Assembly: GCA_046331265.1 (NCBI GenBank)
Contig: JAXLRE010000008.1
Span: forward strand, 27,771 to 91,770
Source of the DNA: JAGPDB01 sp046331265
Lineage (GTDB): Bacteria > Actinomycetota > Acidimicrobiia > IMCC26256 > JAGPDB01
Reading direction: 5' to 3'
DNA: 64,000 bases
Part shown: positions 27,312 to 35,848 of the stretch, piece after piece
Layout of the letters: each line of letters starts with the position of its first letter
How positions within the stretch are numbered: position 1 is the first letter of the stretch
The notes under the pieces: model-generated
Databases searched by the model: none
Told to the model about the DNA's origin: nothing
Seen by the model: only the letters and a program-made list of their open reading frames with translations
Made by a program: the position numbers and the translations under genes

Positions 27312-28115
27312 CTAAATACCTAAATCACCAAGGATGCTGCCTTGTGCCTTATGATCTGGCTTTAGTGGATGGTGTCTAAACCATTCATGGCCATACACTT
27401 GTGCAAAAAGTTTTTCATCGTAACCAAGTGCAAGCGAATCTTCTGGTATTTGACTTGAATGTGCTTGTAATGCTTGTCGTTTAAGCAATATATGTTCACC
27501 ATTAATTCTTACTTCATCTGTAATTTCAATTGAAGTTAAACCCGGATGTTGGCGCGATGAGCGTGATCTATACAAATTTGAAGACGGATCAATTCCATAT
27601 GCATCGAAAGCATCTTTTACAACATGTGTTTCAACGAAGTGTAAATATTCACCATCGACTGTCGTTTCCATTATGCAATCTAAACCGTGTAGCGATGCAG
27701 CCTTCACGCCGATTTTATGACACATTCTGTGGTCTGGGTGGCCATAGATGCCATTTTCATCATCACAAAAAACTGTTTCTATATCGAGCTCGGCCATAAT
27801 TTGGGCGAGTTCTTGACCAGCTTTATCAACATCACATTTTGCTAAAGAATTTGTTGGGGCTTTGCTTTCATCTAGGCCACTGTCGTGGTATTCAAGGAAG
27901 CGAACGTTTCTCACTCCTAAAATCTCACATGCTCTTATTGCCTCAGCCTTTCGTTTTGCTGCCAGATCATCGATATTTGTCTTAGCGCCTAGTTCGCCAC
28001 CAGTTGCGAAGACGACAGATATTTCATGTCCAGCGGCTGAAAGCGCAGCAATAGTCCCACCAGTAAATATTGCTTCATCGTCAGGGTGGGCGTGTAAGAA
28101 GAGGACATTTGTCAT
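27312..28115 (-). CDS. PIG-L family deacetylase (MshB/Mca-like)
   Basis: 267 residues. The zinc-site motif HAHPDDE at the N-terminus and GHPDHRM in the middle identify a LmbE/PIG-L N-acetylglucosamine deacetylase. In actinobacteria, relatives act in mycothiol synthesis (MshB) or mycothiol-conjugate cleavage (Mca). This protein is shorter than either, so the exact substrate is open. The neighbouring rhodanese on the same transcript is compatible with a thiol-related job, but that is only suggestive. Confidence 0.88.
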   Translation of the reverse strand: MTNVLFLHAHPDDEAIFTGGTIAALSAAGHEISVVFATGGELGAKTNIDDLAAKRKAEAIRACEILGVRNVRFLEYHDSGLDESKAPTNSLAKCDVDKAGQELAQIMAELDIETVFCDDENGIYGHPDHRMCHKIGVKAASLHGLDCIMETTVDGEYLHFVETHVVKDAFDAYGIDPSSNLYRSRSSRQHPGLTSIEITDEVRINGEHILLKRQALQAHSSQIPEDSLALGYDEKLFAQVYGHEWFRHHPLKPDHKAQGSILGDLGI

Positions 28116-28137
28116 ATTATTTGATTAGTCTAATATC

Positions 28138-29424
28138 GTGGATTTAGAAAACTATATCGAACATACAGAGATTTCGCTTGAGCTTTCTGCATCTAGTCCA
28201 CAGACTTATTCTGTAAAAGAAATCAACGAAGCTATTTCCTCGTGTATTTCAAAATCTTTCCCAAGTGATGTTTGGGTTAGGGGAGAAGTCCAGCGGTTGC
28301 GTTTTCATTCAAGCGGACATGTATATTTTGATCTCGTTGAAACAGGAACTAATGGCAAATCATCCTGTTCGATACCTGTCACTTTACTTTCTTGGAATGC
28401 ACGAAATATAAAAGCAAATCTCCGTGAAGTATTGGTTGAAGATAGAGAAGTAAGAATACTTTGTCGTCCTGATTTTTATGCACCATATGGACGTATGTCT
28501 TTAGCAGCAAGTGATGTTGACACAGCGTTCGTTTTAGGCCAAATAGCTTTAGCCAGACGTGAACTAATTGAAAAATTGACAAAAGAACAAATAATAGAAA
28601 ATAATAAAAATGTTTTTTTTGAAGAATTAATTTGTAACATAGCGTTAGTTACATCAGTTGAGTCAGCGGCGTATCACGATGTGATCGATCAATTAAAAGC
28701 TAGTGGATATGGATTTAAAATATTTGTTGTTAATGCACTTATGCAAGGACATGGTTCAGTTGAATCTGTTGTCTCATCGTTAAAAGCAGCAGACAAACTA
28801 GATGTTGATGTAGTTCTTTTATGTCGAGGTGGAGGGTCAAAGACTGATCTTGTTACTTTTGATTCTGAGGCAGTAGCTCGACATATAACGAAAATGAAAA
28901 AACCTGTACTTTGTGGATTAGGCCATCAAATCGATATAAGTGTTGCAGATATGGTCTGTGCGTTAGCGTTAAAGACTCCAACGGCTTGCGCACAGTTTTT
29001 AATTGAAAGAACTAAATCAGCTATTGATAGTGCAAAATTACATGTACAAAACATTGAGCAATCGTGTAACGATATTTTACGTACCTACGAAACACGCCAA
29101 GCTAATTTAGCTAGAAAGATATTAGATACAAGCTATGTTCTCGATAAATCTAAAGATAAGTTAGATTCAATCGATTCAAATTTAAAAGCAATTTTTGTGC
29201 GTGCAATAAAAATTTCAAAAGATAAAGTTAGAAATTACAAGGCTCTTATCAATGCACATGACCCAATGCGAGTGTTAGAAAGAGGTTATTCTCTGACCCT
29301 TAATGAAAATGGTCAGGTAATAAAAAAAGTATCAGATGTGGCCAAAGATGAGTTGGTTTATACAAAGCTTGTCGATGGTGAATTAACTTCTAAAATTTCT
29401 CATATACAGAAAAGGAAAAAATAG
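28138..29424 (+). CDS. xseA: Exodeoxyribonuclease VII large subunit
   Basis: 428 residues with a GTG start. It has the N-terminal OB-fold (SFPSDVWVRGEVQRLRFHSSGH), the catalytic domain with LLCRGGGSKTDL, GLGHQIDISVADMV and KTPTACAQFL, and a C-terminal coiled-coil stretch that binds small subunits. ExoVII degrades single-stranded DNA. The stop overlaps the GTG of xseB by one base (TAGTG). It is divergent from the PIG-L gene, with only 22 bp between starts. Confidence 0.96.
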   Translation: MDLENYIEHTEISLELSASSPQTYSVKEINEAISSCISKSFPSDVWVRGEVQRLRFHSSGHVYFDLVETGTNGKSSCSIPVTLLSWNARNIKANLREVLVEDREVRILCRPDFYAPYGRMSLAASDVDTAFVLGQIALARRELIEKLTKEQIIENNKNVFFEELICNIALVTSVESAAYHDVIDQLKASGYGFKIFVVNALMQGHGSVESVVSSLKAADKLDVDVVLLCRGGGSKTDLVTFDSEAVARHITKMKKPVLCGLGHQIDISVADMVCALALKTPTACAQFLIERTKSAIDSAKLHVQNIEQSCNDILRTYETRQANLARKILDTSYVLDKSKDKLDSIDSNLKAIFVRAIKISKDKVRNYKALINAHDPMRVLERGYSLTLNENGQVIKKVSDVAKDELVYTKLVDGELTSKISHIQKRKK

Positions 29425-29627
29425 TGGCAACAACAAAACCAAAATCGTATAAGGACGCGATAAACGAGCTCGAAGAAATTGTTGACGAATTAGATGATGC
29501 AGATGTGGATATTGATATTTTGAGTCAAAAAATAAAAAGAGCACAAGAGCTTATAGAGTTTTGCCAGGGTCGAATTGAAAGTGTTCGTTTTGAAGTTGAA
29601 AATATTATGAGTGCAGAGGAAAAATAA
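29424..29627 (+). CDS. xseB: Exodeoxyribonuclease VII small subunit
   Basis: 67 residues, normal for XseB. The helical hairpin SYKDAINELEEIVDELDD followed by ILSQKIKRAQELIEFC is the family signature. It binds the XseA coiled coil. The GTG start overlaps the xseA stop and its own stop overlaps the csaA start (TAATG), so all three genes are translationally coupled. Confidence 0.95.
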   Translation: MATTKPKSYKDAINELEEIVDELDDADVDIDILSQKIKRAQELIEFCQGRIESVRFEVENIMSAEEK

Positions 29628-29971
29628 TGGCTTTTCAAGAAATAGTTTATGATGATTTTGAAAAGGTAAAAATTGCTGTAGGAAAAATTGTTGAAGTGCA
29701 AGATTTCCCAGAAGCTCGTAAACCTGCATATAAATTATCTATTGATTTAGGGAAAGAAATTGGAATAAAAAAATCGTCTGCTCAAATTACTGATCTATAT
29801 TCAAAAGAAGACTTATTAGATAGACATGTTTTATGTGTAGTTAATTTTCCTCCAAGACAGATTGGCCCATTCATGAGTGAGGTCCTAACACTTGGTGTAC
29901 CAGGCCCAAACGGAGAAGTGACACTTGTTGGTCCAGACCGTGGCGTGCCTTTAGGTGGCCTCCTCTTCTAA
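29627..29971 (+). CDS. csaA: tRNA-binding CsaA-like protein
   Basis: 114 residues, one OB-fold of the tRNA-binding type: VKIAVGKIVEVQDFPEARKP, SSAQITDLYSKEDLL, and the C-terminal VNFPPRQIGPFMSEVL and GPDRGVPLGGLLF. These match CsaA, a dimeric tRNA-binding protein with reported secretion-chaperone activity in Bacillus. It is translationally coupled to xseB. A GTTGGGT-family hairpin follows 6 bases after the stop and closes the operon. Confidence 0.93.
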   Translation: MAFQEIVYDDFEKVKIAVGKIVEVQDFPEARKPAYKLSIDLGKEIGIKKSSAQITDLYSKEDLLDRHVLCVVNFPPRQIGPFMSEVLTLGVPGPNGEVTLVGPDRGVPLGGLLF

Positions 29972-29977
29972 TCCACC

Positions 29978-30028
29978 CGTGTTGGGTCGAAAAACTATCG
30001 TTTTTCGATAGAAAATCCCACAAACACG
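29978..30028 (+). terminator. Hairpin after csaA (GTTGGGT family)
   Basis: CGTGTT (29978-29983) pairs with AACACG (30023-30028), GGG with CCC, and the inner CTATCG (29995-30000) with CGATAG (30006-30011) around TTTTT. Its left arm, from GTGTTGGGT to CTATCG (22 bases), is identical to the left arm of the hairpin at 57778-57826; here the right arm has drifted. It ends the xseA-xseB-csaA operon. Confidence 0.65.
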
Positions 30029-30078
30029 GAGTGAATTCAGATTTAAACAGGACATATTAAAATAAATTGAGCAACCGC

Positions 30079-30107
30079 TTGACATATTATTTCACATGGT
30101 ATATATT
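30079..30107 (+). promoter_or_regulatory. Near-consensus sigma-70-type promoter
   Basis: TTGACA at 30079-30084, exactly 17 bases, then TATATT at 30102-30107. This is the best promoter match I noticed in the window. It reads into a 50-codon membrane-protein ORF and the degenerate region behind it. Confidence 0.7.
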
Positions 30108-30121
30108 AAGCATGTGCTTAA
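30106..30121 (+). promoter_or_regulatory. Perfect palindrome overlapping the promoter start region
   Basis: TTAAGCA, TG, TGCTTAA: a perfect 7+7 inverted repeat spanning the end of the -10 box and the expected transcription start. Its position is that of a repressor operator. The regulator is unknown. Confidence 0.45.
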
Positions 30122-30142
30122 ATAAAAAGAAAAGAGGATAAA

Positions 30143-30295
30143 ATGAATTCATCTAATTCGTTAATCGTATATGTATACACGATTTATTCAATATTGGCAG
30201 TCGGCATTATTGCATGGTTGGCATCGACTTTGTTTCGCAACGGCGCACACTTTTTAGATGTCGTTTTTAAAGATAACAATGTTTTCCAGGAGTGA
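30143..30295 (+). CDS. Small membrane protein, probably truncated
   Basis: A 50-codon ORF with GAGGATA at 30134-30140 ahead of its ATG and a near-consensus promoter 36 bp further upstream. It begins MNSSNSLIVYVYTIYS and continues with one hydrophobic helix, then FRNGAHFLDVVFKDN. From memory, the layout recalls the N-terminal part of actinobacterial small integral membrane proteins that continue into a second helix. After the TGA the same frame goes on as NFLTICIGNHQ before another stop, so a premature stop is plausible. It may be intact as a short protein or be the head of a broken gene. Confidence 0.5.
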   Translation: MNSSNSLIVYVYTIYSILAVGIIAWLASTLFRNGAHFLDVVFKDNNVFQE

Positions 30296-30329
30296 AACTT
30301 TCTTACAATATGCATAGGAAATCACCAGT

Positions 30330-30933
30330 AGTCGTAGATCTAAATGGAATTATAATCAAGCGGCAAGAGTTTATGCTCCTACGTTTCATGACTATGGAGC
30401 TGCGTCAGAAGTTGTAGTGAAGCCAATGAAGCATGCACCTTATTGGTAGAAGGTCTTGACCAGCCGCCAAGTGAACCTGCACAAGATGTTTTCCGGCATC
30501 AGGCTCCAGGCGTTGACTTTATTGATGCTGGACAAAAAATAACTGGCTATGCTCAGGAACAATCTCAGACGAACCAGATTATTTGGATGTACAGGTTGTC
30601 GATTTAGATAAACCAGATCTAGACATACGTATTGCAAACATTCCTCCAAAAGCAACGTACGCATTATCTGCTGATAACGGTGTAGGTTCAATACGTGTTG
30701 GCTCTGGAGGGGGAAATATGTTGGGCACACGAGTGATATGCCGCGTTTACCAGAACGAGCTTGGACACCGGAACCATGGTCCAATGCAATCAAATGGAAA
30801 GTTTGATGGCGGTCTTTGCGTGGCGTCAGGTGCTAGGCCTGTATTGCGAAATCCAAATGAGAACTCCTGCGTTGATAGTTGCAACAAGGCTTTTAGGCTT
30901 CGACAGAATCTAATATTGTGTAATCGAAAATAA
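30330..30933 (+). pseudogene. Degenerate coding remains
   Basis: No single frame is open, but protein-like stretches appear in succession in different frames: AARVYAPTFHDYGAASEVVV about 30361-30420, LDQPPSEPAQDVF about 30456-30494, and DLDKPDLDIRIANIPPKATY from about 30601, which is part of an open frame ending near 30933. The order and spacing suggest one secreted or surface-type protein gene broken by frameshifts. No family is recognised. GC is higher than in the flanks. It could also be sequence with no coding history. Confidence 0.35.
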
Positions 30934-31052
30934 AAGATGAATAGAACTGTGCATTAGTAATTTCTAAAGGTTGCAGATCGCTATGTCGATCGAGAAGCAA
31001 ACTACTAAGCATCGATTTGGTCTGAGAGCATATATATATATATACTTTAGAC

Positions 31053-31407
31053 ATGGTAAATGAACGAAATGAATATGTTCCTGTTCAGGCATCTGTACAA
31101 ACAAATTCAATGACGAATTACAAGGGACAAGTTAGGAGCGGTGAAAGGCTCAAGAAAATTTCAGTAATATATGCGATCTTATCGACTATTGGTGCATTTG
31201 TTATTGCTATATCGGCCGGAAAACTCAAAGTTGTGATTATAATGCGTACCTGGATACAACACTATGTAGAACTCATCGGATGGTGGCGTTACATTCGGTA
31301 CATTTGTTGGACTTATTCTTGTTGTTATTATCACAACCTTTTTATTGAGAATAGTTCGGCAGGGTTCTAGAAGTCAGCGTACTGGTTTAGAAAGGTTACA
31401 AGGCTGA
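31053..31407 (+). pseudogene. Frameshifted two-helix membrane protein gene
   Basis: Begins MVNERNEYVPVQASVQTN, then SVIYAILSTIGAFVIAISAG (first helix). Around 31220-31280 the coding signal moves first to a second frame (CDYNAYLDTTL) and then to a third (GGVTFGTFVGLILVVIITTF, second helix, followed by LLRIVRQGSRSQRTG) ending at TGA 31405-31407. The layout resembles small actinobacterial membrane proteins with two helices. A -10-like TATACT at 31041-31046 lies 7 bases before the ATG, which would give a leaderless transcript. At least two indels are needed to restore one frame. Confidence 0.55.
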
Positions 31408-31699
31408 GTATCTTCTGATGTCAATAGTTGGTATAGAAAGTTGGGTGATGGTGCCATTTTGGCTCATGTAAGCTAACGTCCAGATAATTATGCTGAGTGC
31501 CACTGTCCGTCTAGATCGATTATTCAAGAACCACAGTCCTTTGACGGTGTTGTTTCTGTATCCTTACGGTAGCGTTCGCAGCGGTGGCGGCTAATGTCGA
31601 CCGGTCGGACGTCGGCCTTTATGACCTGTTGCTGCGCGGGTTTTGGTGAGGTAAAAAACTCATGAACCAAAACATATATCATGTAAATCCGATTAAAAG
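31408..31699. other. Gene-free stretch containing a GC-rich patch
   Basis: No ORF with a start signal, RNA gene or clean repeat is visible. Bases of about 31561-31657 are strikingly GC-rich (roughly 60 percent by eye) against the mid-30s around them. One frame there reads VAFAAVAANVDRSDVGLYDL followed by LLRGFW and a stop, but without a start or Shine-Dalgarno. This may be a remnant of foreign or very old coding DNA. Confidence 0.4.
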
Positions 31700-32460
31700 T
31701 TACGATTGTGAAACTTTTGCTCGATTATTTAATTGAGCTTTAACATAATCGCGATTCATATAAGCAATAAAGTCAATTGAAATTTCTTTAGGACATGCTT
31801 CTTGGCATTCACCATGATTTGTACATGTGCAAAGAAAGCATCCATAGTTTCTACCATTGAAACTGCTCTATCAAAACGTTGAGGCTGACCTTGCGGCAAA
31901 AGATTCATGTGCATCATCTTTGCCGATGTAAATAAGTTTGCAGCACCATTAGGACAAGCAGCAACACATGCACCACATCCAATACAAGCAGCAGCATCCA
32001 TTGCTTTATCAGCCGCTGCTTTTGGAATCAAAGTTAGGTTTGCATCTCCCGCCGTTCCAGTTGGGGCATCAATGTAACCACCAGATTCAACTATGCGATC
32101 TAAAGCACTTCTGTCAACAGTTAAGTCTTTGATGATAGGGAATGAGGTTGCGCGGAATGGTTCGACTGTAATTACATCGCCATCGTTAAATTTACGCATG
32201 TGCAATTGACATGTTGCTGTACCTTTTTCTGGGCCATGTGCTTGACCATTAATCATCATTGAGCACATACCGCAAATACCTTCACGACAGTCTGAATCGA
32301 ATGCTACAGGCTCTTGTCCTTTAGCAATTAGTCGTTCATTCAACACATCGAATAATTCAAGGAATGACATGTCTTCGCTTATGTCGTTAACGTCATAAGT
32401 TTCGAAATGCCCTTTATCTTTTTCTGAGTTTTGTCTCCAAACATTTAATGTTACGTGCAT
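31700..32460 (-). CDS. sdhB: Succinate dehydrogenase iron-sulfur subunit, frameshifted near the 3' end
   Basis: The intact part carries the [2Fe-2S] site CREGICGMC plus a later ATC and the first ferredoxin-type site CIGCGACVAACP. After ETMDAFF the annotated frame runs into an unrelated tail and stops at 31756. Shifting frame at about 31830 restores CTNHGECQEACPKEISIDF and AYMNRDYVKAQL, the normal end of the family, stopping at 31700-31702. One missing base would explain it: TTTGCACATGT read as TTT-GGC-ACA-TGT. The restored part contains conserved cysteines for the remaining clusters, so the uncorrected product should not work. It could be a sequencing indel or a real lesion. It follows sdhA by 9 bp. 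Confidence 0.9.
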
Positions 32461-32469
32461 TACTTGTCC

Positions 32470-34413
32470 TTATTTATATGATCTTTGTGTTAAATGAACT
32501 TCTTCAAACTCTAAATATTCTTTATGAAGTTTTGGATCGCTCAAATTTCCTGTGTATTCCCAGGCTGCAACATATGCAAAGTTTTCATCGTCTCTTTGTG
32601 CTTCACCTTCTGGAGTTTGATGTTCCACTCTAAAGTGTCCACCGCAACTTTCTTCTCTATGTAGAGCATCTCGAACCATGAGCTCACCAAACTCGAGAAA
32701 ATCTGCAACCCGTCCAGCTTTTTCTAATGTTTGGTTGAACTCATCATCAGTTCCAGTTACACGCAAATCTTTGTAGAATTCTTCACGCAATTTCGGAATT
32801 TCTTCTAATGCTTTTTCTAATGATTCTTTCGAACGTTCCATTCCGCAGTTGTCCCAAAGAATTTTTCCTAGTTCACGATGGAAATCATCTGGTGATCTTG
32901 TACCGTTAATGCTCAATAACTTTTCAATACGATCTTGAACTTCATTTTCTGCATCAACAAAAACTTGATCTTCAGTCGATACTGGTTTTTCTCCTAACAG
33001 GGGAGCAAGATAATTTCCTATTGTATTTGGTAGTACAAAGTAGCCATCAGCTAAACCTTGCATAAGAGCAGAAGCACCAAGACGGTTCGCGCCGTGATCT
33101 GAAAAGTTAGCTTCACCAATAACAAACAATCCTTCAACTGTGCTCATAAGATTGTAATCAACCCATGTACCACCCATCGTGTAGTGCAAAGCAGGGTAAA
33201 TTCGCATAGGAACTTCGTATGGATTTTCACCCGTGATGCGCTCGTACATTTCAAAAAGATTTCCGTAGCGCTCTTCAATTACATGCTTACCTAAACGTCC
33301 AATTGCTTCAGAAAAATCAAGGTAAACACCATTTTTTAATGGACCTACACCTCGACCTTCATCTACAACAGTTTTTGCATTACGCGAAGCAATATCTCTT
33401 GGCACTAAGTTTCCAAATGCTGGGTATTTTCGTTCTAGATAGTAATCACGCTCATCTTCAGGTATGTCTTTAGCTGCGCGGTTGTCATCTTTAGATTTTG
33501 GAACCCAGATTCGACCATCGTTTCTAAGTGACTCACTCATTAATGTGAGCTTGGATTGAAAATCATCAGATGCAGGTATACATGTTGGGTGAATTTGTGT
33601 GAAACAAGGATTCGCAAAGAATGCGCCCTTTTTGTGTGCACGCCAAGTTGCAGTTACATTACATCCCATTGCGTTTGTAGATAAATAAAATACGTTTGAA
33701 TATCCACCAGTAGCTAAAACTACAGAGTGAGCACTATGCGATGTGATCTCACCTGAAACAAGATCTCTTACAATAATCCCAACAGCTTTGCCGTCTTTAA
33801 TTACAACATCGAGCATTTCTGTTCTAGGAAACATTTCAACATTGCCTGCATCTATTTGATGTGCAAGTGCTTGATATGCACCAAGTAGAAGTTGTTGACC
33901 TGTTTGACCACGAGCATAGAAAGTTCTAGATACTTGCGCTCCACCGAAACTTCTATTGTCTAAAAGTCCACCATATTCACGAGCAAATGGAACGCCTTGA
34001 GCTACGCATTGGTCGATTACATTATTAGATTCTTCAGCAAGACGATGAACATTTGCTTCACGTGCTCGAAAGTCTCCACCTTTTACGGTGTCGTAGAACA
34101 ATCTTCTTACGCTATCGCCATCATTCTTATAATTTTTTGCAGCGTTGATTCCACCTTGTGCAGCAATAGAGTGAGCACGTCGGGGTGAATCTTGAAAACA
34201 GAAAACTTTAACTTTGTAGCCAAGCTCAGCCATTGAGGCAGCAGCACTTGCACCTGCGAGACCTGTTCCTACAACGATAATTTCAAACTTACGTTTGTTT
34301 GCTGGGTTAACAAGTTTTGACGAAAATTTATGATTCTCCCATTTTTTGTCCATGGGACCATCAGGTATTTTTGATGTAAGTTTTTCAGAAGAGGTTTTTT
34401 TTGTTCCAATCAT
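32470..34413 (-). CDS. sdhA: Succinate dehydrogenase/fumarate reductase flavoprotein subunit
   Basis: 647 residues. The FAD-binding VVGTGLAGASAAASMAELGY, the covalent-flavin-type histidine region HSIAAQGGINAA, TQIHPTCIP, the active-site LVPRDIASR and ALHYTMGGTW are all present. It oxidises succinate and passes electrons to SdhB. The gene lies between sdhC (3 bp gap) and sdhB (9 bp gap). The length and N-terminal extension fit the sdhCAB type of actinobacteria and Bacillus. Confidence 0.97.
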   Translation of the reverse strand: MIGTKKTSSEKLTSKIPDGPMDKKWENHKFSSKLVNPANKRKFEIIVVGTGLAGASAAASMAELGYKVKVFCFQDSPRRAHSIAAQGGINAAKNYKNDGDSVRRLFYDTVKGGDFRAREANVHRLAEESNNVIDQCVAQGVPFAREYGGLLDNRSFGGAQVSRTFYARGQTGQQLLLGAYQALAHQIDAGNVEMFPRTEMLDVVIKDGKAVGIIVRDLVSGEITSHSAHSVVLATGGYSNVFYLSTNAMGCNVTATWRAHKKGAFFANPCFTQIHPTCIPASDDFQSKLTLMSESLRNDGRIWVPKSKDDNRAAKDIPEDERDYYLERKYPAFGNLVPRDIASRNAKTVVDEGRGVGPLKNGVYLDFSEAIGRLGKHVIEERYGNLFEMYERITGENPYEVPMRIYPALHYTMGGTWVDYNLMSTVEGLFVIGEANFSDHGANRLGASALMQGLADGYFVLPNTIGNYLAPLLGEKPVSTEDQVFVDAENEVQDRIEKLLSINGTRSPDDFHRELGKILWDNCGMERSKESLEKALEEIPKLREEFYKDLRVTGTDDEFNQTLEKAGRVADFLEFGELMVRDALHREESCGGHFRVEHQTPEGEAQRDDENFAYVAAWEYTGNLSDPKLHKEYLEFEEVHLTQRSYK

Positions 34414-34416
34414 TTT

Positions 34417-35172
34417 TTAACCTACTATTCCAAGTTGAATTGCAATTGGGAAAGATATGTTTCCTATAACAATGATTGCTGCAAATCCTCTCGCAAACCA
34501 TTTTCTGGCATTGTTATATTTTGGATTATTGATTCCCAATGACTGAAATATTGACCAAGCGCCGTGAAATAAGTGCACACCCAAAGCAAGGTTTGCAACT
34601 ATGTACAAAATCGTTACAGGCACTCTTTGTAAAGATTGCGATACGTTTTCATATGCTTGACCTCTAACGAAATCAGGGTTCGCAAAACCCCAAGTTAAGT
34701 CTGCAAGATGCCAAATTAAAAAAAGCAGAATGATGATTCCACCCCAACGCATTGTTCGAGATGCAAAATTTGCAGCTATATAGTCACGTTTTGATTTGTA
34801 ACTATGACCGTGTGAACGTGCACGGCGGTTTTGTATTGTGAGTGAGTAAGCAGCATGAAAATGAACAATGAATGCAACGATTAAAACTGTTCGAATCGAC
34901 CATAATAAAACAGTTCTAGGAAATAGTGGTTCGCCGAGTTCACGCAAAAATTCAGCGTAATGGTTGAAAGTTTTTTCTCCTAAATACATTTTTAGGTTTC
35001 CAACCATATGAGAAAGAACAAAACCCATTAAAACAATGCCAGATATTGCCATAATGTATTTTTTTCCGACCGAAGTCGAATAAAAAGCTACTGGCCAAGG
35101 CAATTTTTTTGTACCTTTTTGCTTTATCGCAGGAGTATGTCCCGATGCACTTTTGATTGCAACATTTGTCAT
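34417..35172 (-). CDS. sdhC: Succinate dehydrogenase cytochrome b558 subunit
   Basis: 251 residues with five hydrophobic helices, the single-subunit diheme anchor (type B) of the sdhCAB operon. Candidate heme-ligand histidines sit in LSHMVGNLKMYLG, VHFHAAYSL, IWHLADLTWGF and HLFHGAWSIF. It anchors SdhA-SdhB in the membrane and reduces menaquinone. It is the first gene of the operon; a hairpin separates it from the lipoprotein gene upstream. Confidence 0.93.
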   Translation of the reverse strand: MTNVAIKSASGHTPAIKQKGTKKLPWPVAFYSTSVGKKYIMAISGIVLMGFVLSHMVGNLKMYLGEKTFNHYAEFLRELGEPLFPRTVLLWSIRTVLIVAFIVHFHAAYSLTIQNRRARSHGHSYKSKRDYIAANFASRTMRWGGIIILLFLIWHLADLTWGFANPDFVRGQAYENVSQSLQRVPVTILYIVANLALGVHLFHGAWSIFQSLGINNPKYNNARKWFARGFAAIIVIGNISFPIAIQLGIVG

Positions 35173-35217
35173 GGCATAAACAATACTTCGAGTTTCTTAC
35201 AATTTATAAATTTTCAT

Positions 35218-35262
35218 GTTGGGTACGGAATGTACTAATTATTTGTGTATTCCACACCCAAC
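35218..35262 (-). terminator. Hairpin between lipoprotein gene and sdhC (GTTGGGT family)
   Basis: On the plus strand GTTGGGT (35218-35224) pairs with ACCCAAC (35256-35262) and GGAATGTAC (35227-35235) pairs with 35245-35253, allowing two G-U pairs. Read on the minus strand, its left arm CGTTGGGTGTGGAAT matches that of the sucD hairpin. It would end transcription of the lipoprotein gene before sdhCAB. Confidence 0.62.
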
Positions 35263-35275
35263 GGAGAAGAAATGG

Positions 35276-35680
35276 CTATATGCTCGATCCTGAGTTGGAT
35301 TTCAAAGTTTCACAGTGAACAATGGCATGTTTTTGGATCCGCTCACTAGCGTCTTTGTATTTATTTTCTTTTTTTATGTCATATTTTTTACTGAAATATT
35401 TATCGTAACCATCAATTAATGTTTCATAGTCATCACGGAGTGATTTGGGGCTTGAAGGAAAATCTTTAGTTGCCAAAATATTTTCTAACATCTTCTTCTG
35501 AGTCTTTACGTTTGACATAGGAATTTCAGACTCAAACTTTTTATAAGCCTTACAATATTGAGTTTTTTTCAAATCACCTACAGCTTTTGTTTGTTTATTA
35601 GAGCTACATGAAGATAAAGTGAGTGATAATACGACCAAAATAAACAAAGTCATTAGAACAAAACGAATTTTTTTAACCAT
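35276..35680 (-). CDS. Predicted lipoprotein, third member of the helical lipoprotein family
   Basis: 134 residues from the ATG at 35680 (MVKKIRFVLM); a longer frame from 35725 adds residues that do not fit a signal peptide. The lipobox is LSSC. The mature protein has YCKAYKKF soon after the linker, a P-x-S-x-x-DDYET helix and HCETL near the end, the same layout as the tandem lipoproteins at 8458-9657. The function is unknown. Confidence 0.75.
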   Translation of the reverse strand: MVKKIRFVLMTLFILVVLSLTLSSCSSNKQTKAVGDLKKTQYCKAYKKFESEIPMSNVKTQKKMLENILATKDFPSSPKSLRDDYETLIDGYDKYFSKKYDIKKENKYKDASERIQKHAIVHCETLKSNSGSSI

Positions 35681-35848
35681 ATGTGTAGAGTAATCGTATG
35701 AGCACCGAAGATTTATATCGAACACGATTTGTGAAAAACGCGATTTTAAAATTCGCCAAGAGTGAATCTATTGAGGAAATTACCTACAAAATTAGGACAA
35801 ATGCCCTGCTCCTCTTGCATTTATATGTGAAAAACAAGCAAAGTTACA

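Noticed and set aside
30440..30793. 117-codon minus-strand open frame in the sparse region
   Set aside because: No Shine-Dalgarno or recognisable composition; it is antisense to more protein-like plus-strand fragments.
31021..31046. TA-repeat (six to seven units) as a microsatellite of interest
   Set aside because: Too short, and expected by chance in AT-rich DNA; it mainly provides a -10-like element.
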